Source: Zymoseptoria tritici IPO323 (taxonomy: Eukaryota; Ascomycota; Dothideomycetes; Mycosphaerellales; Mycosphaerellaceae). Taken from it: 64,000 nucleotides of DNA. The notes below the pieces were generated by a model. The model searched no databases and was not told where the DNA came from. It saw nothing but the letters and a program-made list of their open reading frames with translations. The stretch lies in the NCBI RefSeq assembly GCF_000219625.1, contig NC_018214.1:2790001-2854000 (forward strand), read 5' to 3'. The first letter of the stretch is position 1. Every line of letters starts with the position of its first letter. The position numbers and the translations under genes were made by a program. Shown here piece after piece: positions 1 through 10,556 of this stretch.

Positions 1-563
1 TTGTACGCAGCGATTGGAACACATCCAGCCTAGAGAAGCGGTGACGCTGATCTTCGACGAGATCCAGGCAGTCCACCAGACTTGTAGTAGAGATGTGCTC
101 TTGAAGTCAAGTGAGCCAGTGTCTTTCGGCAGGGCTTGGCCCCACGCCACCACGCTCTGCATCTTGTTGTCCTATCCTCTCCAAGGTCTTCGTTCGACTT
201 TCAACATCGCGACAAGTCGCTCTCAAAGATCACGGCATGCCGGAAAGATCATGATGAAGCTTCCTGGCACCGCGACCAGATTTCACCAGATGCTTTGGGC
301 CGATTGTTGAAGTTTCCGATGCAGACTTCGTGCCGTGAACAAAGCACAGTATCTTCGGAGAAGCGATGCCGGATTATGAGTATCGTTGAAGGATACGAGC
401 CTTTCTTTCGCGGACCTTCGATGTGCAGGGTATCTGCTGTGTATGGAGACATCTTGTCCGCTCCCAGGGTATTTGCAGCGGCCCCGTGTGGTAGATGAGT
501 CCGGTGGTAGGCGAAGTCTCCGAACGACGCCGGAGACTTTTGTATGTCGACGACTTACTCGAT
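1..563. other. Left-edge region with no supported gene
   Basis: Several short overlapping reading frames occur on both strands, but none shows a recognisable domain, a good start context or consistent splice sites. The stretch may be the 3' end or untranslated part of a gene outside the window plus the promoter of the flavoprotein gene. No RIP signature is seen. Confidence 0.4.
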
Positions 564-573
564 ACTATAAATC
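564..573 (+). promoter_or_regulatory. Candidate TATA box of the flavoprotein gene
   Basis: The sequence ACTATAAATC lies about 110 bases upstream of the ATG at 680. The spacing suits a fungal TATA element followed by a short 5' UTR. The ATG itself has a good context (CGACCACCATGGGC). Confidence 0.4.
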
Positions 574-679
574 AATGGTTTCGAACAGCTCACTCCAGGT
601 ATCAGATCAATTGCCTGCGAAGTCAAAGTGAACAGCGTCTTCAATCAACCTCCTCACACCTCAAAGCAAAGCGACCACC

Positions 680-1709
680 ATGGGCTCAGCAGCACCTGCT
701 CTCATCGACGTTCTCATCGTCGGCGGCGGACCAGCAGGCCTCGCAGTCGCCACCGGCCTCGCTCGACAACCCTACACGGCCGTCGTGTTCGAATCGGGCG
801 TATACCGCAATGCTCGAACGAACCACATGCACAATGTCGTGACCTGGGATCATCGAGATCCAGCTGACTTCCGAGCCAAAGCCCGGGCCGATCTGTGGGC
901 GAGATATGATACCATTCGCATTGAAGACGCAAAGATTGAGAACATACGATGGAATGGCGATGGTCGGTTTGAGGCCATTGATGGCAAGGGCAATGTCTGG
1001 ACGGGCAAGAAGGTCGCGCTGGCGGTCGGGATGGAGGATGTATACCCTGATATACCTGGGTATGATGATGTTTGGGCGAGAGGAGTGTATGAATCTATGG
1101 CTGGGGTCGATGTTGAGCTCTCAAGCTGATTTGCGACAGATATCATTGCTTGTTTTGCGACGGTTATGAAGACCGTGGAGTCGAATCAGTGGGAATCTTG
1201 GCCCTTGGCGTGTTGGGAAAGTTGCAGCCAGCCGTGCACACTGCTCGTATGGCGAAGCGACTTACTAGCAGTGTGACGATTTACACCGATGGGGATGCCG
1301 AGTTGGAGAGCCAGATCCGGAATGTCCTGGGTGAAGATTCCGTTTTCGAGATGGATAATCGTAAGGTCACTCGTCTGGAGAAAGTGAAGGGGAAAGCTTC
1401 AGAGGTTATCGTGCATGTCCAGGATGGATCAAAGGTGATGCATGGCTTCATGGTGAGTTGAAAACTTCACTTCAGCATTATTGCGTGCCGAAAGTTGACC
1501 CGACAAGCAGGCTCACAGACCCAAGCCCAAGATCAATGGAGCTCGCAGACACGGCAGTCATCAAGACCAGCAGTCCGTGGTATGAGACTAGTGTTCCTGG
1601 TGTGTTTGCTGTCGGGGATTGTGCTTCGCCTGTGCCTGCTGTTCCTAATGCTATGAGCATGGGTGCTTTTGCGGCGGCTGGTTTGGCGAGGCAGTTGGGT
1701 GCGGAGTGA
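680..1709 (+). CDS. Thioredoxin reductase-like FAD-dependent oxidoreductase, three exons
   Basis: This is a pyridine nucleotide-disulphide oxidoreductase of the fungal thioredoxin reductase/GliT-like group, which transfers electrons from NADPH through FAD to a redox-active cysteine pair. The N-terminus has the dinucleotide-binding motif VLIVGGGPAGLAVATGLAR (about residues 10-30). Exon 2 begins with the redox motif HCLFCDGYEDRG. The C-terminus has the FAD motif ETSVPGVFAVGDCASP. Intron 1 is 1087-1139 (GTATGA...CAG, 53 nt) and gives a clean family match across the junction (ARGVYHCLFC). Intron 2 is awkward. The strong donor GTGAGT at 1453 breaks the frame, whereas a weaker donor GTTGAA at 1457 with the acceptor at 1518 keeps it. 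The model 680-1086, 1140-1456, 1519-1709 encodes 304 aa, normal for the family. The region before the FAD motif looks short, so a small deletion is possible. The substrate is unknown. Confidence 0.82.
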
Positions 1710-2829
1710 TGTTGTGTAGCATCCTGGAAACCAACGTGAGATTTGATCCATGACTCTCACTTCGGCTCTTGTAAGAGGCGGACCGACGGGGCGAACATGA
1801 CTGATCATTGCTCTCGAGGCTCGACTCGGCACGCGGAGAGCGGTGCACGTCTCCGGCAGTGAGAGCTGCATGACATGGCTTGAAGTTAGACCACACGAAT
1901 ACGACGTTCTTCCTGATGCATCGACCGACGATCAGCCGTCTTACGAGAGTGCATAAGAAAGTATCAGCTCGTATTCACGCTGTATGTCCAAAGAGGAGAC
2001 ATTTCATCATAGCCGATGTTGATCCGTCGAGGGACTGCTTGTCTTTGTCAGTCGTGGGAGTGATGATCTGCATTCTATTCTTGCCATCTCCACAAGTCGC
2101 TGCTACCTTGTCGGTGCAATGACAGCACAAGTGTGACCATGGCTCACGCTATGAGGTACAAGCAGCCGGTGAGCAGAAGGACAAAGCATGACGATGACGG
2201 CAAACGACGGCAGAACGAGGTCGATGCTATATCTGGGAACACGGAGCCGCACTAGCGGCACGATGATCCGAGTCCCTTCGTGAAACCCTTGCCGATCTCG
2301 ACTTCATCCTCCTTCCTCTTTGCGTAGTCATTCTTCCTTCCCAGCAACAGATGAGGCATTTCCACGGGCAAAAGGCCCCGAATACGAGACATCTGGTCAT
2401 GTCATGCAGTGACGACTCGGCTTATACGAGACTGATCCTCGAGCTCACAGCTTCACCGCTTTCAGTCCTATTCGTCCACAAGGATTTCCCTCGCAGACCA
2501 TACCACATCGGTATTATTCGAACCGGATCTGCAGGTCAGCGCCGCCGGCATAGCCCGGAATCTCAAGTTCTTTGTTCCTCTCTGCAGTGCTACAAGGCTG
2601 AACCCTGAACGATCGACGCTGCGCCAATGCAGACTACCATGTTAGTGACAGAATCGACATCGTATCCAATTTTGGACATACGCCAGGCTCGGACACATCA
2701 TCGTAGCGTTGGCACTCGAGCATCCAGCATGGTCAAAATGACGGCGGGTGCAGGAAGGGATCTGCTTCCGTATTGACCTTGGTGGGTCGACACCGGTAAA
2801 ACCAGAGAGGATGATGCCGTCGGAGATGG
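1710..2829. other. Intergenic region, no supported gene
   Basis: This stretch of about 1.1 kb lies between the flavoprotein stop and the TATA box of the secreted-protein gene. Short reading frames occur (the longest about 110 codons on the minus strand) but none has a recognisable motif, and they overlap on both strands. It is not RIP-affected and shows no internal repeats that I can see. Confidence 0.5.
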
Positions 2830-2836
2830 TATAAAG
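2830..2836 (+). promoter_or_regulatory. TATA box of the small secreted protein gene
   Basis: TATAAAG lies about 150 bases upstream of the ATG at 2981. It is followed by a long CA-rich, purine-poor leader (about 2870-2980), a layout typical of well-expressed filamentous fungal genes. No intron is evident in the leader. Confidence 0.6.
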
Positions 2837-2980
2837 GTTGGCAGGTTTCCTTCTCTTCTCGATTCATTCTCATCACCAACACAACACTCTCATCCACAAC
2901 AACACACAACCTCATCAACTCAAACAATCGACTCATCCAACACCACCAACAACATCACCAAAACCAACACCCACCTCAAA

Positions 2981-3430
2981 ATGCAGTTCTCCACCACTGT
3001 CCTCGCCATCTTGGCCACCGCCGGCACCTCCTTCGCCGCCCCGGCTCCTGTCCCGGATGTCGCAGTCTCCAAGATGGTCTCAAACGCCCAATGGACGATC
3101 CGGGACTTCAAGCGTCAATGCGCCAACGGCTCTTGCAGCTTCACTTACGCGATCGACAACGGCGCCACCGTCACCGGCTGCGCCTACTCCGTCGCGGCAA
3201 ACGGCGGCAAGTCGGCCGACCAGACCGACTACAGCAACATCAAGTGCGGCGACTACACCATCGGCAGCGGCTGGAGCGGCCAGTTCGGCCCCGGCAACGG
3301 TTTCACGACCCTGTCTGTTGTCGACAGCTCTCGCAAGATCATCTACCCGTCTTACAGCGACGCGACCATCGCCAACGCTGGCAATGGCCCTGTCAAGCCC
3401 GACCAGAGCTACACTCCTGCCCAGCTTTAA
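2981..3430 (+). CDS. Small secreted cysteine-containing protein (effector-like family)
   Basis: The protein has 149 aa and no intron. Residues 1-18 form a signal peptide (a hydrophobic run ending TSFA before APAPVP), so the product is expected to be secreted. The mature part has four cysteines (47, 52, 67 and 89), enough for two disulphides, and is rich in Gly, Ser, Thr and Asn. The segments WTIRDFKRQC, SGWSGQFGPGNGFTTLSVVD and PDQSY resemble a conserved family of small secreted proteins in Dothideomycetes and other ascomycetes, some annotated as hypersensitive-response inducers. I recall the family from its motifs and did not search. The function is unknown; an apoplastic or cell-surface role in host interaction is inference. 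The gene has its own TATA box and sits about 9 kb from the repeat boundary. Confidence 0.8.
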   Translation: MQFSTTVLAILATAGTSFAAPAPVPDVAVSKMVSNAQWTIRDFKRQCANGSCSFTYAIDNGATVTGCAYSVAANGGKSADQTDYSNIKCGDYTIGSGWSGQFGPGNGFTTLSVVDSSRKIIYPSYSDATIANAGNGPVKPDQSYTPAQL

Positions 3431-3776
3431 GCTGGACTCGAGAATGAGATTCGACTGGATGTGGAGGATTGATCGACTGGAAGTGGAAGGTTGATGGGCA
3501 GTTGGCATGGGACGAGGTGACGATCAGTGTAATGTAAATAATGGCCTGCATAGCATAGCATGACTTTCCTTGATGAATGCACACTCAAGTAATGAAACTC
3601 GAAATTGTCTCCATCGTATTGAATCTTGAATTCTCTCCCAAGTCCTGTTAATGCCTCAGGCTGCAATTCAGACCCTCGTTCAAAAAGTCTCCGATCTCCG
3701 ACCTCGAATTTTTGGAGCTGTTCCGTCGTGAAATACACTCCCGCCCACCCAACACATCCTCCCTCCCACCGCAACC

Positions 3777-5543
3777 ATGTTCGCAGTCAAAGGCTGGGCC
3801 GTCAACTCGAGTACACTCAAACCGCAAACAGAACCCTTCAAAACCGGCCCACTCCCACAAAAACCACAAAAGAACCAGCCGACTTCCGCCGCTGCGAATG
3901 GAGAGCAAAAGGCGAGCAAGAAGCGCAAACGCGGCGATGCACCAGGACCGGCTGGAAGTGAAGCTGATGTGGGAAAGTTGTGGGCGAAGCATATTGAGGG
4001 AGGCGCTCCGGATCCGCCGAAGAAGGTGAAGAAGGCGAAGGTGGAGGGTGAGGAGATCAATCGACCGAAGACGAAGAAAGAGAAGAAGGCGGCGAAGGCG
4101 GCGAAGAAGGCGGCGAAGAAGCCGGTGAGTGCGAATGATACACCGCTGGGAGAGAGGAAGGAGAGGAAAGAGGAGGTGGAGGCGGAGGGAGGAGAGGTGA
4201 AGGAAGATGTGTCGCAAGAGGAGGTGAAGAAGATTGAGACTGGCACTGAGAGGCTGGAGAGGGACAGCAAGGTGCAAAAGACGGTAGCGGACACTTCAAA
4301 CAAAAAGGACAACAAGCGGAGAAAGTCTGGCGAGAGCAGAGATGGTGAAGGGCCACCCGCAGCTGCAAAAGCTACAACAACAGCAGCAGCAGCCATACCT
4401 CCGCCTGCTCCAGCACCAGCGCCCGCAGCACCTACGCTCACGCCCATGCAAGCCGCCATGCGACAAAAGCTGATCTCCGCCCGTTTTCGCCATCTCAATC
4501 AAACACTCTACACCGAACCCTCCCTCAAAGCTCTGCAGCTCTTCAGCCGCGATCCACAAATGTTCGAGGACTATCACTCTGGTTTCCGCCAACAAGTTGC
4601 TGTCTGGCCATCAAATCCAGTGGATACCTTCATCGAGACGATACGCTCCCGTGGAGCCATTCGACTGCCACATCAAAAGAAGCCGTTCAAGGGCAAATTC
4701 GCCAAGGGCAAGAAACCTGCTCCTGAAGCAGAGGACTCGAACGATCTCAAAGCTCTTGCATTACCTCGCACGCAGGGTGTGGCCATCATCGCGGATTTGG
4801 GCTGTGGCGACGCAAGACTGGCGCAGACATTCCGCGACTCGGGCGAAGGACATTCATTGAACCTCAAGGTTCTGTCGTACGATCTACATTCTCCATCACC
4901 ACTCGTCACGAAAGCGGATATCTCCAAGATCCCAACCGAAGATGGTTCCGTGGACGTTGCTATCTTCTGTCTTGCACTCATGGGCACGAATTGGATCTCC
5001 TTCATCGAAGAAGCCTACCGCATCCTCCACTGGAAAGGCGAGCTCTGGATAGCCGAGATCAAGTCCCGTTTCGGCCGTGTCGGCGGAGGTAAGGGCAAAG
5101 TTGTCGAGCACAGCGTCGGCGGGAAGAGGAAACTCGCGGCGCTGAAAAAAGCCGAAGCGGCGAAACAACGCGAGGGCGAGGAAGTCAACGAACAAGACGC
5201 TCTGGCTGTGGAAGTCGATGGCGTGGAGGGAGCGAAGACAGAGGAGACGGACGTTTCGGCTTTTGTTGACGTTCTCCGACGGAGAGGTTTCTTGCTGAAA
5301 AACGAGGCGATCGTCAAGAATGGTGAGAGCAGTGTTGATTTGAGTAATAAGATGTTTGTGAAGATGGAGTTTGTCAAGGCTGCCACGCCGACGAAGGGGA
5401 AGGGTGTGCCGGATGAGGAGGAGAGGGCGGAGGGGAAGGAGAGGTTTAAGAAGGGGAAGAAGTTCTTGGATGTAGAGGTCGTGGAGGTGGCTACGGATGA
5501 TGAGGCGAAGGTTTTGAAGCCTTGTTTGTATAAGATTCGTTGA
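3777..5543 (+). CDS. RRP8: RRP8-type 25S rRNA adenine-N1 methyltransferase
   Basis: The single-exon protein has 588 aa. Family members are nucleolar S-adenosylmethionine-dependent enzymes that methylate N1 of an adenine in large-subunit rRNA and act in ribosome biogenesis. Residues 1 to about 210 are a Lys/Glu-rich, low-complexity, probably disordered N-terminal extension with nuclear/nucleolar basic stretches. The catalytic domain starts near MRQKLISARFRHLNQ and contains FRQQVAVWPSNPVD, the SAM-binding motif ADLGCGDARL (residues 339-348), FCLALMGTNW (397-406) and AYRILHWKGELWIAEIKSRF, all characteristic of RRP8. An acidic/basic insertion (about residues 450-500) and a Lys-rich tail extend it beyond the yeast protein. 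The ATG at 3777 has the context AACCATG. The neighbours are unrelated. Confidence 0.93.
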   Translation: MFAVKGWAVNSSTLKPQTEPFKTGPLPQKPQKNQPTSAAANGEQKASKKRKRGDAPGPAGSEADVGKLWAKHIEGGAPDPPKKVKKAKVEGEEINRPKTKKEKKAAKAAKKAAKKPVSANDTPLGERKERKEEVEAEGGEVKEDVSQEEVKKIETGTERLERDSKVQKTVADTSNKKDNKRRKSGESRDGEGPPAAAKATTTAAAAIPPPAPAPAPAAPTLTPMQAAMRQKLISARFRHLNQTLYTEPSLKALQLFSRDPQMFEDYHSGFRQQVAVWPSNPVDTFIETIRSRGAIRLPHQKKPFKGKFAKGKKPAPEAEDSNDLKALALPRTQGVAIIADLGCGDARLAQTFRDSGEGHSLNLKVLSYDLHSPSPLVTKADISKIPTEDGSVDVAIFCLALMGTNWISFIEEAYRILHWKGELWIAEIKSRFGRVGGGKGKVVEHSVGGKRKLAALKKAEAAKQREGEEVNEQDALAVEVDGVEGAKTEETDVSAFVDVLRRRGFLLKNEAIVKNGESSVDLSNKMFVKMEFVKAATPTKGKGVPDEEERAEGKERFKKGKKFLDVEVVEVATDDEAKVLKPCLYKIR

Positions 5544-5711
5544 GTGGGGAGTTGTGGATGCGAAGTGTAGGGAGCAGCTTCAGTTGTTGCGGTCGCCTGC
5601 CATGCGAATATACATCGATCTCCTTACTCACGACAACTTCCCGACACTCGCCGAGTGACCAGAAACGACAGACCCTCGCTCTTTCGAACTTCCGAAGCAA
5701 TCGTGCACCCC

Positions 5712-6676
5712 TCAAGCTGACTCGATGCTAGCGGCATCCACATTCTCGAAGTAAGGCGGATAGTAGTCGAACCAAGCGACATTGAGCTGCGTCTCCTGGC
5801 TGAGACTCTCCTTTAGCATCTGGTATGTCGACTTCGCCATGCGGACAGTCGCCGTCTGCGCTTCAACGTCATGAGGCTTAACGCCTAGACTCAAGGTAAC
5901 AGTCCTCAGCAAAGCAACATTCGATGGCCCGATGATGTCCAGCCATTTGCGGAGTCTCGAAGCATGATAGTCGCCGAGCAGTACGAAATGGTTGTTGCCG
6001 TAGAACATAGGGATGGTGTCGTCTCGGACCTGACGGCAGACACGAGTCAGGTCCGGTTGCTGAGCTACGCTCCGACTGTAGCTGTAGGTGGTCCAGGTTC
6101 TCGGGCGTCTTGGGTCAACATGATCAAGCGTGGGCATCGAGAACGAGTTTCTGGCAAAACCGCTCGGTATTGGACTGTTCATATAGTCAACATGACGCTC
6201 TTGCACAACTTCGACTTGAGAAAACCCACATCAAGCTCATGCCGCTGTCGTGGTCGCACCTCCAGTCGTGCCGGCTGATGATGTCCGCATGCTTTGTGCT
6301 CACGAAGCCAAACTTTTTCTTCTGGTCACACATCACTCGAAGGCAGCCAGACATTTCATAGATACGGTTGCGAAGCTCCGCAGGAAGATCCAAGAATGTG
6401 ACGGGCTTTCGGGTTTCTGCGCAAGGATATCAGCGACGTCGCTGGTATGGCGCCGGTAAATAGCCACGTACGCTGGTCATGCTGGGCAAGAAGCAGAATG
6501 CGAATCGCTTCGGAAAAGTTGCCCGCTCGAATTTCTAGATTAACTTGTCGCTCAAGAGCAACGGTTCTGGGGTGAGCTGTGGTTTGGCATGATGTCAGGA
6601 CAGTTTTGCACGATCGAGCAACATGGGCCTTACGAATTTGTGCGGGCTCAGAGCCGGCAGAGTTCTTCGATGGCAT
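5712..6676 (-). CDS. 2EXR/F-box-like domain protein, four exons
   Basis: The core motif FLDLPAELRNRIYE followed by LTRVCRQVRDDTIPMFYGNN is the hallmark of the large fungal 2EXR/F-box-like family, usually of unknown function. The domain spans three reading frames, which a consistent splice model joins: exons 6676-6634, 6576-6472, 6416-6260 and 6174-5712, giving 255 aa. The introns are 57, 55 and 85 nt with donors GTAAGG, GTACGT and GTGCGA and acceptors CACAG, GCGCAG and AACAG. The 57-nt intron is a multiple of three and could be retained. The exon lengths sum to a whole number of codons and the phases match, which supports the model. The N-terminal part (NLEIRAGNFSEAIRILLLAQ) is helical. No substrate can be named. 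An upstream minus-strand frame at 6648-6881 is not needed. Confidence 0.65.
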
Positions 6677-7489
6677 AGTTGCGTACGTCGGTGGGATTCT
6701 GTGAGATCAGCTCATACGCAGGTGGCGGAAGGAAGAGGGCGCCGGAACTTGATGCTGTGGTCTCTGTCGGAAGATTTTGCCCTGACGGCACAGCGGAGTA
6801 CAGCAGTTGCGACATTGCCGGGGATGATTGGCATGCACCTTGTATTATCTCATCGAGCGTCACATCCCTGTCGTTGATCACAGTCCCATGTCAGAGCATG
6901 AACGGGCTTCGACTTGCCACTCAAACTTGCATTCCATGCGACACAAGAGATAGGCAATCGTGTTTCGTCTCTGGACCAACGGCGATGACTGAAAACAAGT
7001 TATATTCAACTGCATTATATTGATCGGAGACCCGTGCTGCTCCTGTAAATCGCAGCGAGTCGGTAGATTCGCCTGCCAACGTAAAGCCAGTGAGGCTACT
7101 GCTGGCGACACCAAGCTTCGAGCGCGGAACATCGCAGATCACTCGGAGAATGCAGCGAGCGCCACTACGCGGAATGCCCAAAATGCAACGACGAGCGACC
7201 AAGTCTGATACACAAGGCCAGTTCATATAGTGTATAGCTCGTTGCATGATGGAGCCAGCTGCTGTGTTGCCGAGTGCGTACATCTCGGCCAGGCGCCGCC
7301 ACCCGAAGGGCCGAGTTGGTATGTCGTTGCATTGAGGCCATACAGCACAACTGTGCGTGCTTGATTGCAATGACCTCCTTAGCAGTCTCGCCCGCGAAAC
7401 GCTGTCAAGCTCGCGACACGAAGGCAGCAGGCAGGCCGCATCCACGTGGCATGTGCAAGGAGTGATACACTCGTCAGTGCACGTAATGT
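6677..7489. other. Intergenic region, no supported gene
   Basis: A minus-strand open stretch of 190 codons (6921-7493) begins with TTG and has no recognisable domain. A 77-codon frame (6648-6881) overlaps the 2EXR gene. Neither shows convincing protein-like composition. The stretch probably contains the promoter of the 2EXR gene and the 3' end of the phosphoesterase gene. Confidence 0.4.
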
Positions 7490-9727
7490 TCAACCGTTCT
7501 TGATCAGGAATCCATAGAGTAATCCAGCCGGCAGACTGACAATCAGAAGCCCTTCCAAGAACGAATTCAATGCTCTCCTTGCCTTACCAGGAGGCTTTGC
7601 ACGGAAGCCCTTGTCATGTTTTGCCTGGCTGTCGTCCCCATAATGACTTCCAACATGGCTCTCCTCGTCCGAATCCTGGTCTGGATCGTGCCACCGAGGA
7701 TTGGACATGTAGCCGGCTTTCTCTATTCCGTACCCACCAAGCGTGGAAGCTCCATTCAGCGACGCCGCGGGACTGACGCTTCGCGTACGTGCATTGTATG
7801 ACCGCTGGACGCTAAGATGTTGGTTGTCGTTGCCAGCGTTATGTGAGGTCGACGTGGACGAGGCTCGCTGACGGCCTTTTGCCTCGTTACTGGGCAGCTT
7901 GTTCGGGCTCGAATACCCGCTTACTCTTCCGTTGGGCAGAGGTCGATCGTCGTGATATGAGTATGTTCGAGGCAAAGAAAAGCGATCCGGTTCGTCAGCG
8001 ATGTCGTCCTCACCGAGATCGGCTGCATCGGGCTTGCGCAATGACAGCACGACGCCGCGCACAATCAGCACCACGAGCGTCACGCCGAGCAGCAGGCCAT
8101 AATTGATGAATATGCTCAGCTGATCCGGCAGCAGACAGAGATGTGTCTGAATTGTCGTCGGCGTGCCTCCAATCGAGATACCTTGAGCATCGACCGGGTT
8201 CCACATGCTGACAAGTTGAAAGCCGGGTCTTCGCACGCCCATGGCCCAGCTAAAGCTCTTGACTGTAATCTCGCGAATGGCCTTCATGACTGGCTTGTCT
8301 TGTATCTTGCCATCAATCCAAGGCTTGACATTGAAGCGATGTACCAAATCACAATAGTCGTGGTCGTCTCCAGAGAAGACGTGGACAAGGTCTCCCGTCT
8401 CGGAGATCTTCCTCGCAATAGTACTGCTCAGTCCCGGAGTGAGGACGTTCTGGTACTGATAGCCATGACTGATGGGTATCGCCCTTCCGCGCTCTCTTTG
8501 AGAACCGCAGTGATCTCCATCTGGCCGGAAGAGCGGCACATGCGTGAGCAGTACGAGCGGTAGTCGTGGTTCCGCAGTGTGCTTGTCAGCGGTCGGTCGA
8601 CGCGACGCCTCTTTCGGATCAAAAACCTCATGACTGAACCCTTGCGAAGGGCGTGCGGTCGGGAAGTACTCATTCAGCGCTTCCGCCACGACCTTGGGAC
8701 CGGCAGCGTCAAGCTTGTTCAAGAAGTCATTCGCCGGCTGCCAGACATGCTCCAGCCGCGCTTGCTGCTTGTGTTCCGGATCTGTCATCTCATCTGCAGC
8801 GGAGAGAGACGGTGTATCCAGACTGATGAATGTGTGGTTCGCAATGACATACACCGTGTTGGTGTCGCCATAGTGGGCTTCAAATCGGTCCCGCACGGGT
8901 ATTTGAACTCGAGTACCAAATCCAAGGTCGTGATTTCCTGGCAAATTCGTCTTGATCTTGCGCTGCTTTCCGCCTGCAATGTGGTATTCTTTCCATTGAG
9001 CGCTCTTCGCACCATTCTCTATGGCCACGGGATCCATGGGCACGTCACGAGCTGCTGTGATCGCTCGATCGGCACGAGGATAAAGTTGTTCCGGAGCGAA
9101 GAAGATCTTGCCAAATCGATTGTACTCCAACGTCCACTGCGATGTGCCATACTCTTTCCACCGACCCTGCTCACCTGAGATGAATTCTCGCAGGTCGGTC
9201 GTTACCTTTTGTCCATCAATCGTCTTCACGTCCACGCGTTCTCCTTCTCTTTGATTCTCCCGCAATATCCCAAGATCTATCAGCTCTTGTCGCGGTGCTC
9301 CCTTCAACTCCTTCGCACGGCTGGTTCTCCACTCTCTTCCACCGTCGAACAGATCTCCCAGGAATACAATCGAGTCCGGGTCGAGCTCGCGGTTGATAAG
9401 ACGGAAGTTCCTGGCCATGTATTTGTCGGTGAAGAACTCGGTCAGGCTGGACAGCGGCCATGGTCGACCTGGGTATGTATGCGGATCAACAAGCTGAGGA
9501 TCGGACACGAAGACCAGGCGGTGCGGAGCCGCGTCCTGAGGCCATTCTTCCCAACTCTCCCAGGCGCAGGATGTGATGTGTGATGCGAATGTCGAGCGCT
9601 CGCCGGTGTAGATTGCAATCGTCCAGACGAGAATCAGTCCGATCGTGGTGACGGAGAAGCGGCGGAGGAAGGGGTAGCGGCGTGCTGTTCGGCGGCAGAA
9701 CTGTACGTAGAAGTTCTGAGCGTTCAT
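7490..9727 (-). CDS. Cdc1/Ted1-type metallophosphoesterase, membrane-anchored
   Basis: The protein has 745 aa and no intron. The start is the ATG at 9727; the open frame extends 27 codons upstream only through a GTG. A transmembrane segment lies near residues 24-41. It is followed by a calcineurin-like phosphoesterase domain with the metal-binding motifs SDPQ (75-78), GDLFDGG (124-130), GNHD (265-268), LTHVPLF (394-400) and SGDDHDYC (452-459). A second membrane segment lies near 538-563, then a Ser-rich tail and a last hydrophobic segment at the C-terminus. In yeast, Cdc1 and Ted1 are Mn-dependent ER/Golgi enzymes that remove ethanolamine phosphate from GPI anchors and aid cargo exit. The same role here is inferred from family membership. 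The protein is longer than the yeast ones (about 490 aa) because of the tail. Whether it is the Cdc1 or Ted1 orthologue is not settled. Confidence 0.88.
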   Translation of the reverse strand: MNAQNFYVQFCRRTARRYPFLRRFSVTTIGLILVWTIAIYTGERSTFASHITSCAWESWEEWPQDAAPHRLVFVSDPQLVDPHTYPGRPWPLSSLTEFFTDKYMARNFRLINRELDPDSIVFLGDLFDGGREWRTSRAKELKGAPRQELIDLGILRENQREGERVDVKTIDGQKVTTDLREFISGEQGRWKEYGTSQWTLEYNRFGKIFFAPEQLYPRADRAITAARDVPMDPVAIENGAKSAQWKEYHIAGGKQRKIKTNLPGNHDLGFGTRVQIPVRDRFEAHYGDTNTVYVIANHTFISLDTPSLSAADEMTDPEHKQQARLEHVWQPANDFLNKLDAAGPKVVAEALNEYFPTARPSQGFSHEVFDPKEASRRPTADKHTAEPRLPLVLLTHVPLFRPDGDHCGSQRERGRAIPISHGYQYQNVLTPGLSSTIARKISETGDLVHVFSGDDHDYCDLVHRFNVKPWIDGKIQDKPVMKAIREITVKSFSWAMGVRRPGFQLVSMWNPVDAQGISIGGTPTTIQTHLCLLPDQLSIFINYGLLLGVTLVVLIVRGVVLSLRKPDAADLGEDDIADEPDRFSLPRTYSYHDDRPLPNGRVSGYSSPNKLPSNEAKGRQRASSTSTSHNAGNDNQHLSVQRSYNARTRSVSPAASLNGASTLGGYGIEKAGYMSNPRWHDPDQDSDEESHVGSHYGDDSQAKHDKGFRAKPPGKARRALNSFLEGLLIVSLPAGLLYGFLIKNG

Positions 9728-9972
9728 GATCGATTCTGCTTGGATCGAGTGCGCATCGTGGTCGCTGCTCAATGAGAAAGAAGTGAAGATTAGGTTGCCG
9801 CCGTACACGCGACCTGTCGCGTATCAGAAGGGAGAATACAGTCTGAAGGATCAGGACGAGGACGGAGGCACGACAATAAAATCGCGAATGTCGGATTCGA
9901 AAGCAAGGGTCCGGCGCGAGCGGCTAGACGGGCGGACCTCAGCCCGAGAGGAGATCCGGATCCGAAACGAAT

Positions 9973-10556
9973 TCAAAGCCGCAGGAGACTGTCGTACATT
10001 TCCACAATCTCTCTATCCCCTTGACAATCCGAACACGTCAATTCCACAATATCGTCCCTTGACGAACCGGAGATGGACAGGAATTCTCCTAGATCAATGT
10101 TCTCTTGGTGTCTCATACTCCGCAGCTCCTTTTGCAGGTCCTCCATCATTCTTGCAGCCCCATGATCTGACGACACGCAATTGACGGCAGCATCCATTAG
10201 CGAGGAGAAGGGCGTCATAGCAGTGAACAGATGTCTCATCGATTGCTACAACCATCCGAACAGCTGAAGCGGCCGTGTGACGACCAGGCCGGCAGATGCA
10301 TGCAATGCAGGACGGGCATCGGAATTGATCCGCATGAGCACTACGCGTGGGGTCCAGGAGATCGCTGATCAGTGGCCTCTCGGTCATCGATACAGCGTAT
10401 GACTGCATCGAAGTGGACATTCTCGTGCAGGCGGCACCAATGGCAACAAGTGGCGAAGGCAGAATTTCGAAAAGCTTCAGCTGCTTCGACCGCGGGTGTC
10501 ATCAGATCGCAAATCAGCCAAAGCCATCGTCCGCATCGTCTCATCGGCGACATCAT
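9973..10556 (-). CDS. Hypothetical protein, possible multi-exon gene with a Cys cluster
   Basis: I do not recognise this gene. A minus-strand frame from an ATG at 10239 to 9973 (88 aa) has protein-like composition, with an acidic, helical stretch (EDLQKELRSMRHQENIDLGE) and a CSDCQGD pair. Further upstream on the same strand another frame from an ATG at 10556 contains CCHWCRLHENVHFDAVIRC, and between them lies CPSCIACICR. The Cys/His spacing suggests a small zinc-binding domain split by one or two introns, but I could not find splice sites that join all parts in phase. It could equally be chance open frames. Confidence 0.28.

Noticed and set aside
6921..7493. Minus-strand open frame of 190 codons as a gene
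   Set aside because: It begins with TTG, has no domain, and its composition looks like chance open sequence; no splice or promoter support.
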